Assembly: GCA_007844125.1 (NCBI GenBank)
Contig: CM017563.1
Coordinates: 17,938,347-18,002,346 of the forward strand
Direction of reading: 5' to 3'
Length of the DNA: 64,000 bases
Source of the DNA: Sinonovacula constricta
Lineage: Eukaryota > Mollusca > Bivalvia > Cardiida > Solecurtidae
The translations under genes and the position numbers were made by a program. Shown piece after piece: positions 1-10,403 of the stretch (positions within the stretch are counted from its first letter, which is position 1; every line of letters begins with the position of its first letter). The notes beneath the pieces are model-generated. The model made no database searches, was not told where the DNA came from, and saw nothing but the letters and a program-made list of their open reading frames with translations.

Positions 1-147
1 TTTTTCAGTACGTCATTTTCAGTACATAAGAGTGCCTTAGATAGGTTTTGCTCCGGCAGAAAACCGTTTCTACGGAAGCACGGTACAAGAAAAGTATCAA
101 GAGGATATATATCCTAAAACTACTTGATACTAATTGCAACTCTCTGC
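1..147. other. AT-rich sequence at the window edge
   Basis: I see no gene, RNA or repeat match here. The open frame on the minus strand over this stretch has no supporting signal. Confidence 0.3.
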
Positions 148-215
148 CACCGTGATTATATGGTATATTTATGGACTGAGTTTTCTCAGTCATGTGGTAT
201 TGATTAGAAAGTAGA
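148..215 (+). repeat. Block H, copy 1 (paired with 10.06 kb)
   Basis: About 70 bp resembles 10055-10125. Both contain GTGATTATATGGTAT exactly, and both have CAT(G/T)TGGTATTGATT some 30-40 bp later. In both places it lies upstream, in plus coordinates, of a D-like block, at 0.75 and 12.99 kb. It may be part of the local duplication unit. The match is short, so shared ancestry is likely but not certain. Confidence 0.35.
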
Positions 216-489
216 CACTACAAGTAGCAGAAGTGAAAGAGAAGTTTTCTCAGATTATCGTAATATATGTTGTTTTAGAAAAAGAAAAAAATGACGATGT
301 TACAATTATAATGATAGTACCAGTAGTAGAGGTTCATCAGTTTATACTTCATTTTAAAAACTAAAATTATTTTTAAGAATGGAAATTACCATTTTCAAAT
401 TGTGTGATTTATCAGATCTGCGAAAGTTGTCAATACTTTGGCTATGGTTTTTGTTCTAAGAGTGAAGCTGCTGCAGCTGATGATTATAC

Positions 490-570
490 TGAAGCAAAAA
501 AAAAAAAAGATGATGATAATGATTATGATTATGATGGTAATGATGATGATGCTGTAAATGGTTGTGGTTA
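490..570 (+). repeat. GAT-rich low-complexity tract
   Basis: An A12 run is followed by degenerate (GAT)n/(TGATTA)n. It produces a short open frame full of Asp and Lys. I read it as simple sequence, not a gene. Confidence 0.6.
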
Positions 571-754
571 TGATGATTCGGCATAATCATACGATTTGCA
601 AACAATTCCCATAAAAGCCTCATAAATCTTTGATATGACTCGTTTATATTGTGTACATAATCGATTCATAAACACCTTTAATCGAGATTGTTGTCCTTTT
701 AAACAAGACCTATGTCTCCGTTATGACTACATCAGAGTGGAAGGTCAAACAGAA

Positions 755-950
755 TGTGCAGGAAGATAATTGCTCTTCTGAAGGGTTTCAGCCCATTTAT
801 TCATTTTCCATCCGGTAGGACTTCATAAATACTGATCACTTGTTGATTATGTCAATTATTCCGGACCTTCATCGACCTCATGCTGTACAGACCATTCATC
901 AAGCGGTGTATTCTTATCAGAATTTATGTGAATTTAACTACATGGCACTG
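755..950 (-). pseudogene. Block D-like copy a (degenerate exon-like unit)
   Basis: Seen: the plus strand matches 12985-13180 with few indels over about 190 bp (shared pieces include CTGAAGGGTTTCA, CCATCCGGT and TATGTCAATTA). Minus-strand translation reads S-I-Y-E-V-L-P-D-G-K-stop-I-N-G-L-K-P-F, aligned codon for codon with T-I-F-E-A-S-P-D-G-E-I-I-E-V-M-K-P-F in the 13 kb copy. The S-I-Y-E and P-D-G pieces recall S-I-Y-D-I-x-N-T-G of the better D copies, and TCATAAATACTG is shared with them on the plus strand. A TGA interrupts the frame. Membership in the D family is inferred; kinship with the 13 kb copy is firm. Function unknown. Confidence 0.5.
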
Positions 951-1069
951 TCATCCTATTTTCGAAAACACCAGGCTCAATCACATCGGTGATAAATAAT
1001 AAAAATAAAATTATGCCAAAACGGGATCAGGCATACTGCACCAATGTTGATTGTAAACGAATAAACATA

Positions 1070-1190
1070 AAACAATAACAACAAAAACAAACATCAAAGA
1101 ACAAAAGCAACTACAAACAACAACAAAAAACACACAACAAACAAAAAACACAACAACAAAACAAAAACAACAACAACAAACAGAAAATTT
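1070..1190 (+). repeat. (CAA)n / A,C-rich low-complexity tract
   Basis: About 120 bp with almost only A and C, made of ACAACAAAAACA-type repeats. On the minus strand it makes a Val/Cys/Phe-rich chance frame. It directly precedes a B element. Confidence 0.75.
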
Positions 1191-1224
1191 GTCTTTTAAA
1201 GAAGAGACATTAATCACCAGTCGA

Positions 1225-1450
1225 TTTGATAGAGAAACCTTCAAAACCTTTAAGCACTCCAGTCGGTCCTTTTGCTGACAGACCGTTCCAAGGCAGTAAC
1301 TGCTGTTGTTTTTTTTCCCTTTTTGTGTTATGTCTCGTTTCTGTGTTTTTGTCACATTTACAGTTTATGACTTTGTATAGATGTTGTTTACATTTACATA
1401 TCCGTTGTAATCATTATAGGATCTTTTCTTATTTACCTATTTAAACCACA
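1225..1450 (-). mobile_element. Repeat family B, copy 1
   Basis: In reverse complement this matches the B copies at 20.5, 42.0 and 57.5 kb: a left arm carrying GTAAATAAGAAAAG and CAGAGACGAGACATAACAC, then the core CAGTTACCGCCTTGGAACGG and the hairpin around CAGTCGG...CCGACTG. The right arm beyond the core is missing or too diverged to see. It has no coding capacity. I infer a short non-autonomous interspersed element; its class is unknown because no terminal repeats or transposase are visible. Confidence 0.7.
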
Positions 1451-3237
1451 GGTCTACCATAACTAACACAAAAGTTTAAAAGTGAAGCTAGTCTTTCAGC
1501 AATTCCTAAAACAGTCCTTGCTTACGTTTATATTCTTCCTAGATAAGTCAAAGAATCGAAAAAAAGTTCACCGAAAGACATAAGCTATATATAAGATGAA
1601 TTAACTATATACGTTCAAAATAAATGTAAAAATGTGTTCGCAAACTTATTGTAAATTAGAAAGTTCCAAAATAATTTTAATTGATACCTTTAAGATTTTT
1701 GTCTCAATTTAGACATTTGACACAAAAATACACAATTGTTTGCTAAAATGAAAGTTCTAATCAGCAAAAGAATAACCTCCGCTTTAAATAAATTCATTTA
1801 GACACTTATAAATCTCAGAATATTACAGCCTGCAAATGTCATGACAATTTACTTTAAAATTACTCAAAATATATTGGTTTCCATGAGGATAAAACGTATA
1901 ATGATCCTCATGGTATCGGGGCAGAACACGAGTTTGCCTTGTTATCCAACGGAAAACTGAACTTTATATATTGCTTATTGTTAAACTATTTACCTGAACA
2001 GGTATTTATACAACATTTCCAAAGTAAAAATGGCTGGAGGTAAAAATAACTTTCAGATATATAAAGGATAAAAGAAACAGATGCATCGTTTCTCATGCAT
2101 ATTCGTTGTTGGCGTCCTGCCTGAAGCGCGGCGCTCTTTTTGGAATGAGTTAGAAATTCGGAAATAAGCTTTTGTTGTTGTTATGATGCCTTTCGTCACC
2201 CCTCGGCGGTATTTCTGGAAGACTATCCGTAGAAATGGCGAGGGGTTGCGAGTGGTTATAAGTTATTACAGATTTGTACCAGTTCAACTACTTAACAAGT
2301 ATATGACATACCGTGTTTGACAACTTCGAACCAAGTGGGATAACGAGGTTTTATTTTCACCAGTAAGCAGTGCTGTGCGAGGATCTTTAGATTGTTATTC
2401 GTTCGAATTTTTTTTAGATAAGTTTCTCTAAAGATCATTTGCGTTATAAAATTAATTCTTTGATACATTTAGATAATGTAAATACAAATGGTGCTGTATA
2501 TGTTATGTCCATATGAAGGCAAATTTTTCGATTATATTTCCAGCTAAGTTCAAGCCAAAGTATTCATTGCATGTCCAAAGACAGATAATGCATTGTCTTT
2601 TTAAACATGGTTAACAAAAACCACATGAATATTTATGCCAAAAGAGGTTTTGCCGTCTTTTACCTTGTCCGCTTATCTTCGATTTCTACTGTTGTTTAGT
2701 AAACGTCCGATAACTATTGTCTCTTTAATTGTTTCTGCTAAAAAATATGCTTGGACATCCAATACTTTCAAATTTAAAGAACCATTAAAATATCTCATCC
2801 TGCAGTTTCCCTGACTTTATTTTTTAAACGCGGTCTTAAACGACATGGTAATGTACAGTTCTAGAATTTCCTTCGTCATAATAGTTTTTATAATATATTC
2901 AAAATTGAAACTTAAGACTGACTTTTCTAATTCACAAACATTGATCGTGATTGACCCATAAAAATCTTATCTTAGACACTGTCAACATGTATAACGAAAT
3001 TCTAGAGTTCTTCAATGGATATAACTGAAATATAATTATAGCGTTTATGTTATGGCTATAAAACTAGTTAAATGTAACATCTTGGATGTACATACTTTCT
3101 TTAGGCAGGATATTGTCAATTATGTAAGACAACAAGAGAGTACTTTAAACAATGATGAACAAAAATGAATATTCAACTGACCTGGTCCTTACCACATTAT
3201 GAAGGAGAACAACTATTTAAGTTTGACCATTTATATT
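1451..3237. other. AT-rich intergenic sequence, no gene seen
   Basis: There is no open frame worth reporting and no match to the window's repeat families. The one structured element is a stem-loop at 2198-2246, listed separately. GC rises briefly around 2100-2260. Confidence 0.4.
2198..2246 (+). other. Two-tier perfect stem-loop
   Basis: ACCCCTCG (2198-2205) pairs exactly with CGAGGGGT (2239-2246). Inside it, ATTTCT (2211-2216) pairs with AGAAAT (2231-2236). It lies in a locally GC-richer patch. This could be a small structured RNA, part of a diverged mobile element, or chance. No pol III boxes are obvious. Confidence 0.35.
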
Positions 3238-3515
3238 TTCCCCCGCGGATCGGAAGGTCGGGGGTTCAAACCCCGGCCGGGTCAAAACAAAGACATTAAA
3301 GTTGATAGTAGTGGCTTTCTTCTTAACTCTCGGGGCTAAGGGGACATTATTACGCCTGATTCTTCGATGTCAGTATAATGGACCGGCCGAGTTTCTGTAC
3401 CTGGGCACCGCATAGGTGCCACTTTGCTATAATGATAGAAATGTCGCTGCACAGTATCGGCAAAAATGCTGGCTAATCCCAATCCCTGTTTCCCCCCTCT
3501 ATTTAACACCCTGAA
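3238..3515 (+). mobile_element. tRNA-derived SINE, family X, copy 1 (5' truncated)
   Basis: The sequence starts inside the tRNA-like head: a B-box GGTTCAAACCC follows CGGATCGG, but the A-box half is missing. The body carries the family landmarks GTAGTGGCTT, CTCGGGGCTAAGG, GTCAGTATAATGGACCGGCC, CCTGGGCACC and TGTCGCTGCACAGTATCGGC. It matches the reverse complements of 6868-7135 and 38663-38945. SINEs are transcribed by pol III and depend on LINE reverse transcriptase; no partner LINE is visible here. It reads as a retrotransposed, non-coding insertion. Confidence 0.85.
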
Positions 3516-3746
3516 CATAGTTCATTCTCTGTCGTTCTATCAGTACATATGATGTATCGCAGCCTATATTTAGGGATATTCTGACACAAATGTCGGCACT
3601 CAATGCCTTATATTCTACAGAATCCATCGTTTTCTTCCAATCCAATAAGGTCGAAATGCAGAGTTATATCTTAATAAGACATATATCATGATGCTTTCAG
3701 TTCTCTACAAAAGACAGACTACAATTCTGCCGTAACCCAATTATTG
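3516..3746. other. Short intergenic stretch
   Basis: No gene seen. A weak resemblance of 3540-3610 to block C was too slight to accept. Confidence 0.3.
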
Positions 3747-4022
3747 TCACTGGATAACAATGATACATTGTCTTAGATTAAACCTTACATCCCCATGTAA
3801 CAAGACGGGCCACAAATCATCCGACGTTTCTTTTTTCGTTTGTTCGTTACTTACATGAGAACAAGGATTTTTTACCGGTCCAAGACTGGCACGATTGACA
3901 TATATCGTCTTATTTGCTGTGATAAATGACGATGATGACGTGATTTTATGCGACAGTTTCATAGGCCCGATAATCATAGATCTTTCAGTTAGCAAAGGTA
4001 ACAAACAGAGAAACTCTGCCAT
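3747..4022 (-). CDS. Unassigned 91-codon open frame
   Basis: An open frame with a hydrophobic start (M-A-E-F-L-C-L-L-P-L-L) and a hydrophilic C-terminal half. Near its end it reads K-K-E-T-S-D-D...G-D-V-R-F-N-L-R. This faintly resembles K-D-T-V-K-D-A...V-D-V-R-V-L-D-L-R in the D copy at 29.7 kb, so it could be a distant member of that minus-strand family. I see no splice sites, promoter or polyadenylation signal that would decide it. Chance is a real alternative in DNA this AT-rich. Confidence 0.2.
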   Translation of the reverse strand: MAEFLCLLPLLTERSMIIGPMKLSHKITSSSSFITANKTIYVNRASLGPVKNPCSHVSNEQTKKETSDDLWPVLLHGDVRFNLRQCIIVIQ

Positions 4023-4512
4023 TTGGATTTCCCAGATCGACTCACGGCAGTCTTGATACTAAGAATAATATAACGAAGCTGTCAACACAAGGCAAAATTA
4101 AAGCATACTTGTAACAGTCAATGCTTACACGTTTCTGTCATTTAGTTACTTCTTTTAAAACCAGTCTGAGCTTTCAGACATTTTATAAACCTAAACCTAA
4201 AGCTTTTATAATATGTTAGTTTAAATTTATCCTGGATGACCAAAATATATACAACAAAGATATTTACAAGTGAAGTAACAGTCCTTGCTTACGTTAATAG
4301 TCTTTCTAGATAAGTCAAAGGTCCCCAAAAAAAGGTTTAAAAGCTCATAAGAAATATAATCTTGAGTCACGATTGTCCGAAGGTCATTCCCATTTTTAAC
4401 AGTGTCAGCAGCAATACAAAAGTCATAAAAATATAATATAAACAGTAAGGGGCGTCTCATTGGAAGGAAAATAACAACAACATAGAGATAATGACGCATT
4501 TTTTTTCAATAG
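4023..4512. other. AT-rich intergenic sequence
   Basis: A 90-codon minus-strand frame at 4227-4499 has no supporting motif. I see nothing else. Confidence 0.35.
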
Positions 4513-4760
4513 GAATATATGACAAGGTCCTATGAGCATTGCAACATAAACCAGACCCCGAAAAGGCACAGGACAAAGATATCCACATGCAAGCCAAATT
4601 TAAAAGTAAGAACGAATCTGTGATGAGTCATTAAACAAAAAGAGCAAACCCAACAGTTACCGCCTTGAAACGGTCTGTCGGCAAAAAAGACCAACTGGGG
4701 TGCTTAAACCGGTTTAACAGAACTCTAACCTCGCACTTACTGATGTGTTAGATCGAATTA
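4513..4760 (+). mobile_element. Repeat family A, copy 1
   Basis: Starts with the family 5' signature GGAATATATGACAAGGTCC, then GCATTGCAACAT, AGGCACAGGACAAAG, CATGCAAGCCAAAT and GATGAGTCATT. The shared A/B core follows (CAACAGTTACCGCCTTG...CTGGGGTGCTTAAACCGG...CTCTAACCTCGCACTT). The longer 3' arm seen at 21.1 and 28.0 kb is absent. Non-coding. Confidence 0.8.
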
Positions 4761-5520
4761 TCACAAATTATCAAATCGGTATTTTATTATTACCCGACAT
4801 ATTTTCTACCGAAGAGTTATTATTTTTCACTATTTGATTGGTCTATTATTTTATACAATTCTTCTCAACCTTTCTTTCCTTTTCATTTGATTTGATTTGA
4901 GATATGTTTATACATACAAACTAGTTATGTTAGTTCAATTGATTAGAGAGCAGCGGACTGGAAGTGTGAAGAGAAGAGTAGGGAATAGTATAGTATACAG
5001 TTATGTATAGCATAAAGTAATATATAGATATATAGTAACTAGTACTATGATATTTCATTGTTATTACATTCATAATGATTTCTGATATATATTTTATGAC
5101 AATGGGATACAAATATGTGTATCTTTCTATTATTAATATTCTTTAACAAAATTAGAAAGAATGTTTTATATGTAATGATCTGCTCTAGCTGGTATTTATA
5201 TTTGTCGTGTCTTCTGATACTATTTTAATGTACTTTATTGATTTTATGATTCTTTTGAAATAGTAAGCAACAAACGACATTTTAAGCATTTCAACGAATA
5301 TATTTTACTCATAAATAAATATGCTATAGGGTCGTTATTGAGAATGGGAAATACTACCATTCAAAGAAACTTAAGTCGTACCTGTAAGTTGTCTTCAGGT
5401 TAATTGATATTGCTAAGCACTTTCAGAACATTGAGCTTTATAATTAGTAAATGTGTTTAAGTGTCAGCTAAGAGCTTGGATGCTCTCACATTGTAATGGG
5501 TTTAACGTGGATCAATAGTT
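4761..5520. other. AT-rich intergenic sequence
   Basis: I see no gene or known repeat. Short runs of TATAG occur near 4980-5040. Confidence 0.35.
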
Positions 5521-5700
5521 CTTAAAGGTGCATTATCCGTAATAATGTCCAGTGTCGTACTTGTTGTTTGATGTAAATGACGATCGAGTAGTCTTATTTC
5601 ATAATCACTTGCCATGTGTGGCCCATACAGAACGTCTTTGATTATGATAAATATGGCACATTTGCTCAATTCCAACACGGCAAAGAAAGCTGATGAATAA
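5521..5700 (-). CDS. Block D-like copy b, open exon-like unit
   Basis: On the minus strand this is open throughout and ends in a stop just below 5521. It contains A-I-F-I-I-I-K-D-V-L-Y-G then S-D-Y-E-I-R-L-L-D and a Q-T-T-x-T-T stretch. The 17.4 kb copy reads I-S-I-V-I-D-D-L-S-G then S-D-C-E-I-R-I-L-D and Q-T-T-R-T-T. A 69-base part aligns without gaps at about 70% identity, and the only gap upstream is one whole codon, which is a coding-like pattern. The frame runs up to an A element that starts at 5701 and probably cuts off the rest. No start codon or clear splice sites. Protein unknown; best read as a fragment of a duplicated exon. Confidence 0.4.
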
Positions 5701-5920
5701 GAATATATGACAAAGTCCTATGATAATTTCAACATATACCAACAATTAAAAAGACAAAGGACATTCACCTGCAAGCCAAATAGCCAGTAAAGGTAAAAAC
5801 AAATTTGATGAGTCATTTAACAAAAAGAGCAAACCCGACAGTTGGAAATGTCAGTTGGAAATATGAACTGACTGGAGTCTTTAACCCGGGTTTAAAGTGC
5901 TCTAACCTCGCAGTTAAGAC
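5701..5920 (+). mobile_element. Repeat family A, copy 2
   Basis: Begins exactly with GAATATATGACAAAGTCC and keeps ACATATACCAA, GCAAGCCAAAT, GATGAGTCATTTAAC and AGAGCAAACCCGACAGTT. The core has lost the CCGCCTTGGAACGG piece, and its hairpin is altered. It abuts the D-like exon fragment at 5521-5700, which fits an insertion next to or inside it. Confidence 0.75.
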
Positions 5921-6867
5921 CATAATGGTTAAGAATTGAAACATATTTTGTAATATTAACGATTGAAACATGTAAGTAATGCTATAGAATGTTTATATTG
6001 TCTACATATAATGTAATCATTTAAAAAAATGGATGAAATTTAAATGTTTAAATGTTTAAAATTCTCACATATTCTGTAAGCAACTGAAGTCGGTGCTTCA
6101 TATCTGTTGTTCGCACATCTCATACCATTTTCAATTAGTAATTAGCGTGTTTTAAAATTTAGACAACTGCCGAAGACTTTTTCTTGTTATTATATTGCAG
6201 TATATCGTTGTCAAAAACCCAGTGCATCATTTATAACTTGGATGAAAATGTCATAAAACATCACGCTTAAAACACGGATCGAATTGCCTATTGCCATGTG
6301 CCTAAATAATAAAACCAATGGCAACAGATCTACCATTTGGATTTCTCTTCGAATGACAACTTGCATATATTCTATGATCTGGCTTCTCTCCAACTGTATT
6401 ATTTGATGCATTGCAGTCCAAAATAAGTGATTTCTTGATTGAAGTATAACATATCGGCTTCTGTAACTCAGTGATACTCAGAAACTATCAATCTTTTACT
6501 CGGACGGTTCAGAAGCGTCTGTTAACTTATGATATCATATGTAAATGTATCGGTTCGTTCAGGAACATATACATCATACGCTTATTCCGGGACCTTGTCA
6601 ATTTGTTTTGACGTATTTCAAATATCATCTTCTTGCATATGACATGTTCTATGTTTCAACCATACAGCTTTTATAAGAAAGTGTATGATGCTATTTGGGA
6701 AAAACGTTATCAATTATCTGCGGATTTTATCTAATGAGTTCTTTATTTTGTAACAAAATATAATGCAATATAATGAAATAATAGAAAATATATGCTCAGT
6801 TTTTTCCTTCCTTAAGAAAATACTTTACAAGTGATCGTGCAAGTTGTGTCTTTTGTTTTTTCTTATT
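5921..6867. other. AT-rich intergenic sequence
   Basis: No gene or repeat-family match seen. A 66-codon minus-strand frame at 6211-6411 lacks supporting features. Confidence 0.35.
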
Positions 6868-7135
6868 TTCAGCCGTCATTTTTGCCGATACTGTGCAGCG
6901 ACATTTCTATGATTATAGCACAGGGGCACTAATGAGGTGCCCAGGAACTGAAACCAGCCGGTCCATTATACTAACACCGTTGAGTCAAACGTAATGCTGT
7001 CCCCTTAGCCCCGAGCGTTAGGGGGGAAGCCACTACTACCAACTTTAATATCTTTGGTTTGACCCAGCCGTGGTTTGAACCCGCGACCTCCCGATCCGCA
7101 AGCCTACGCTTTACCACTTATTGCGCCCGGCTTAT
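6868..7135 (-). mobile_element. tRNA-derived SINE, family X, copy 2
   Basis: Read on the minus strand, the head carries TAAAGCGTAGGCTTGCGGATCG and a B-box GGTTCAAACC. The family body follows and ends in the TGTCGCTGCACAGTATCGGC tail near 6885. The A-box region is degraded. Body landmarks match copies at 3.2 and 38.7 kb over about 260 bp. Confidence 0.85.
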
Positions 7136-7376
7136 TCTCTTGTGATATGATAATGACGTTTCTATTAGTTAGAAGAAGGAACATACCAGCTCGATTTTCT
7201 GATCTCCCGACAACCGATTAACCATCCAAAGATTGTTAGACTTATATCAATTATACTTTAAGCTGCTAAAACACTTAATATGTACACACCTCGATAAAAT
7301 AAGTTAAATATTAGTGTCCTTCTGTTGTAACACGTAATAGTATTTTTGGAACAGTCCGTGACTTGAAAACCTGGCA

Positions 7377-7505
7377 CTTACGTTGGCAAACAGGGCGAAT
7401 GCGCCACCGAGAAAATAAACGGGCCATTTGCGCATTCCCTTCTTTATACACGGCCTCATATACCGAAAGTTGGTAGTTCTGTTGTCGAAATCGACATCCA
7501 ATCAT
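7377..7505 (-). CDS. Possible exon with consensus 5' splice site
   Basis: This patch is clearly richer in GC than its surroundings. On the minus strand it ends at GCCAAC followed by GTAAGT, a consensus donor, at about 7377-7388. Two frames are open up to it. One reads M-R-P-C-I-K-K-G-M-R-K-W-P-V-Y-F-L-G-G-A-F-A-L-F-A-N, with a basic start followed by a hydrophobic segment, as in a small membrane protein. The other is hydrophilic. I do not recognise either. No acceptor for a following exon was established. GC content plus donor are the whole case. Confidence 0.3.
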
Positions 7506-10054
7506 GTGCGTTATCAGTACCTTACATTCAAATTAACATTGTTTACTAGATTGATTGTGGATATAGAGAGCGGTTCCCTTTATGAAATGCATTATTATTG
7601 GGACAATGAGGTAGCAATCTGTAACAGGAGGTCGCAATTGTTCTGCGAAATCCTTTCACAGAAAAGAACCGAGTGTTCCGTTTTTCGTGTAACTTGCAAT
7701 GATAATTCATAAAAAAAAAACAATTATTCATAAAACGCTGCAGGCATCAATAGGAATTCGCATCCATTTGGCGAGGTTTTGTTCAAAAAACAAAATAATA
7801 GATAATCTAGTTCCCATCAGAGTTACGGTTCGTTACTATACTTTTGTAAAGATTTGACAGTATACGTAATTGTTCAGTCCCCAGGATAGCCATCTTTTTG
7901 TTTAAAGCGTATGCTATCCACGGCACATTGGATGTCTCTTTCTTGTTTAATATTGGGCTTTAATATATATCACAGCTAGTGCAGTGCTTATATGCGGGAC
8001 ACTTGTCAACGAAGGCGAATGCTCTACCAACACAACAAACTGAAAAGGTCAATATTTCTCGCCCTATTACTATATAGTGTATAAGCTTTTTTTAAGACCA
8101 GGCGTTCTTTAGTCCCGGGACAACATAAGAAGAATGTTGAATTCGGAGCAGTATAAAACAGAACTTAACTTTATCAGAAATATAGTATTAATAAATCACA
8201 TTTGCTTTGTGCATTTCCCTCGTATTCAACCAGCTATAAGACAACGAAAATAGACCTTTCTTGTTGAGAGTAATCTCATGGTTAGTAGAATTATAAGCCT
8301 TTCGAATGATCATAAATCACTGAACTTAAACAAGTATGTCCAGTCGTACATAGGATAACATTTTCTAGGATAAAGTACGATGAGATCTTATTTTTCAGAA
8401 ACTTAACTTTTATTTAAATGTGTAAATCTCTAATGTCTTCAATTAAAAGCTCTGACAAAAATTCCAGGTGATGTTGCCAGTATCCACACGCTTTTCATTG
8501 TGCTTCTTACATAATTAAAATACATTAAAACAATAATCACCTCAATTTACAACGAACAACTCACTTGTACAGGTGTTCACGTTTACCTTTAGAAAGTGTT
8601 TTTGTTCGAAAGTAGCCATTAAAATAAAAATGTGTCATACATTTATAAATAAATGATGAACTAATTTAACAAAAATTACCGTATAATCCAAATGCATTCA
8701 TGGTAAATCACTAAAATTATGGGGCGTTTTGCTCAGGTATGTGAGTGATCTATTTAATGTCATATTTAACACTTATATGTATAATATTTATAGCAAGAGT
8801 ACAATGAATTTGGTTTTTGTTGAAATTTTCAGCTTTGCTTAAATAATGGCGGGAATGGATCGCCTATGTAACATTCTTTCTGCGAAAACATTTTAATTCA
8901 TAACATTTAAATATAATTATGGTACTTTTCAACCATAATACTGTTTTGTGTAGCTGTGCGTGTATATATATTTTGCTGCAAGACGTCAGCTTAATATTTT
9001 CTAAAAAAAAGGTTACATTTTTGTCCTACTATTTATTTGATAAATTATTGGTTTTACAGGAACAATAACAGATCCTCATAGAAACAGGGGATAAGAATAC
9101 CACAGTATATACTTTACCGTACTCTACGATGTATCTTAAATATATTCTTACAACTCACTCTCCCGAAATCAATATTTTCTGGAAAATGCAAACTTTGCCA
9201 ATAACGTTCCATATGTCCTAAATCAGTTAGGGGGGTCTGATACGAAATCTGTGTGAAGATTTAAGTTTAATATGGTGTTTAATATGGAGTGTGATAATAA
9301 ATCAATGCCAATTGCCTCGTGAATGATCGTCAAAACATTCTGGAATTTAAGTACGGCAATAGGCTGATATAATAATAAAGTAAATGGCAACCAAAAGACT
9401 TTGTTTGTTACTTTTAACTTAAAATATACATGGTAAATATTTAATGAAATATACTAATTAAACTTTTGTTATGTGTCATATATAATGTTTCTTTTTATTT
9501 TTATTTTTTTTATATTTTTTTTTATTTTTATGACTCCTTTCCTAAATACAACTTCTTTAGTCATGGACCATTACCAAACGAAATGCATGCTTAGACTTAA
9601 ACAGCAAAATGGCAGAGCATAATGCTAAACAAAACTACAGATTAATGTCTAGAAAATCCTTTATTTATTAACTTAGTGTATCCGACAAGGTAGACCTGTT
9701 TTAATACAGCTTGTTCGTATTCGTTTCATAAGACGTATAGACGAGCACAAATAAATCACCTGTAATCTGAATAACTTTTGTCTGGAACGCAAAAATGCGT
9801 TACTCTATGTAAGATTTACTTGTTAAATGCTGCCAAACTAGTTTGTCAAAACAAACATTATCATAATCATATATTAACAACCGAATGTCTGCAATGCGTT
9901 GCGGCGCTGTACGACGCTGTGTTTTTCTACAGTAAATTATCCTTTTAAGCAGCATTTATTAGACACTACTAGTCAATTTATCCAGGGATAGAGTTGAAAA
10001 AACCCGGCTGCGATCTGTTACCCCAGAACTACGATAAAGCAATTATTTACTACA
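7506..10054. other. AT-rich intergenic sequence, no gene seen
   Basis: Overlapping short frames on both strands at 7428-7731 do not look real. T-rich low complexity at 9491-9530. No match to the window's repeat families. Confidence 0.4.
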
Positions 10055-10125
10055 GTGTTGTGATTATATGGTATTATCTCCGTCAGTGCTCGCACTCATT
10101 TGGTATTGATTCTGAGTATGAACAA
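10055..10125 (+). repeat. Block H, copy 2
   Basis: Matches 148-215 (GTGATTATATGGTAT and CATTTGGTATTGATT). It lies about 45 bp upstream of the short frame at 10170 and about 2.9 kb before D-like copy c. Could be a leftover of the duplication unit or a shared upstream region. Confidence 0.35.
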
Positions 10126-10169
10126 TTAGACGAAACTGAACAATCATAGACACTTTCACAGATAAACTT

Positions 10170-10403
10170 ATGTCACGTAGCTACAGAAACAGTGGAGACA
10201 GGCAGCGTTTATATCAAAGACACTCAATAGATAGTCAAAAGGAGGCGATGGCTGAAGGGAATAACTCGGCGGAGACAGTATTGTTTAAATGTCGGCCTCT
10301 TCGGAAAAATATAAGCGCATTTTTCTTTTTAGCATTCATAAATGTAATATTACAAGAAATTAATATGCCACTTCTTTATTACAAAAGATGTAAAGCTTAT
10401 TAA
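10170..10403 (+). CDS. Unassigned 77-codon open frame
   Basis: The first 45 or so residues are hydrophilic and rich in Arg, Ser and Gln (M-S-R-S-Y-R-N-S-G-D-R-Q-R). The rest is hydrophobic and looks like read-through into non-coding AT-rich sequence. It follows block H, which is shared with the left edge of the window. It could be a first exon that ends around residue 45, but no consensus donor is visible there. Confidence 0.2.
   Translation: MSRSYRNSGDRQRLYQRHSIDSQKEAMAEGNNSAETVLFKCRPLRKNISAFFFLAFINVILQEINMPLLYYKRCKAY

Noticed and set aside
404..586. Asp-rich 60-codon frame
   Set aside because: Low-complexity GAT repeat plus a poly-A run; no promoter or splice signals.
1011..1444. Overlapping frames of 114 and 72 codons
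   Set aside because: One is the CAA-rich low-complexity tract, the other lies across a B element.
3540..3625. Possible additional block C copy
   Set aside because: Only GTCGGCA and a few short words agree; not distinguishable from chance by eye.
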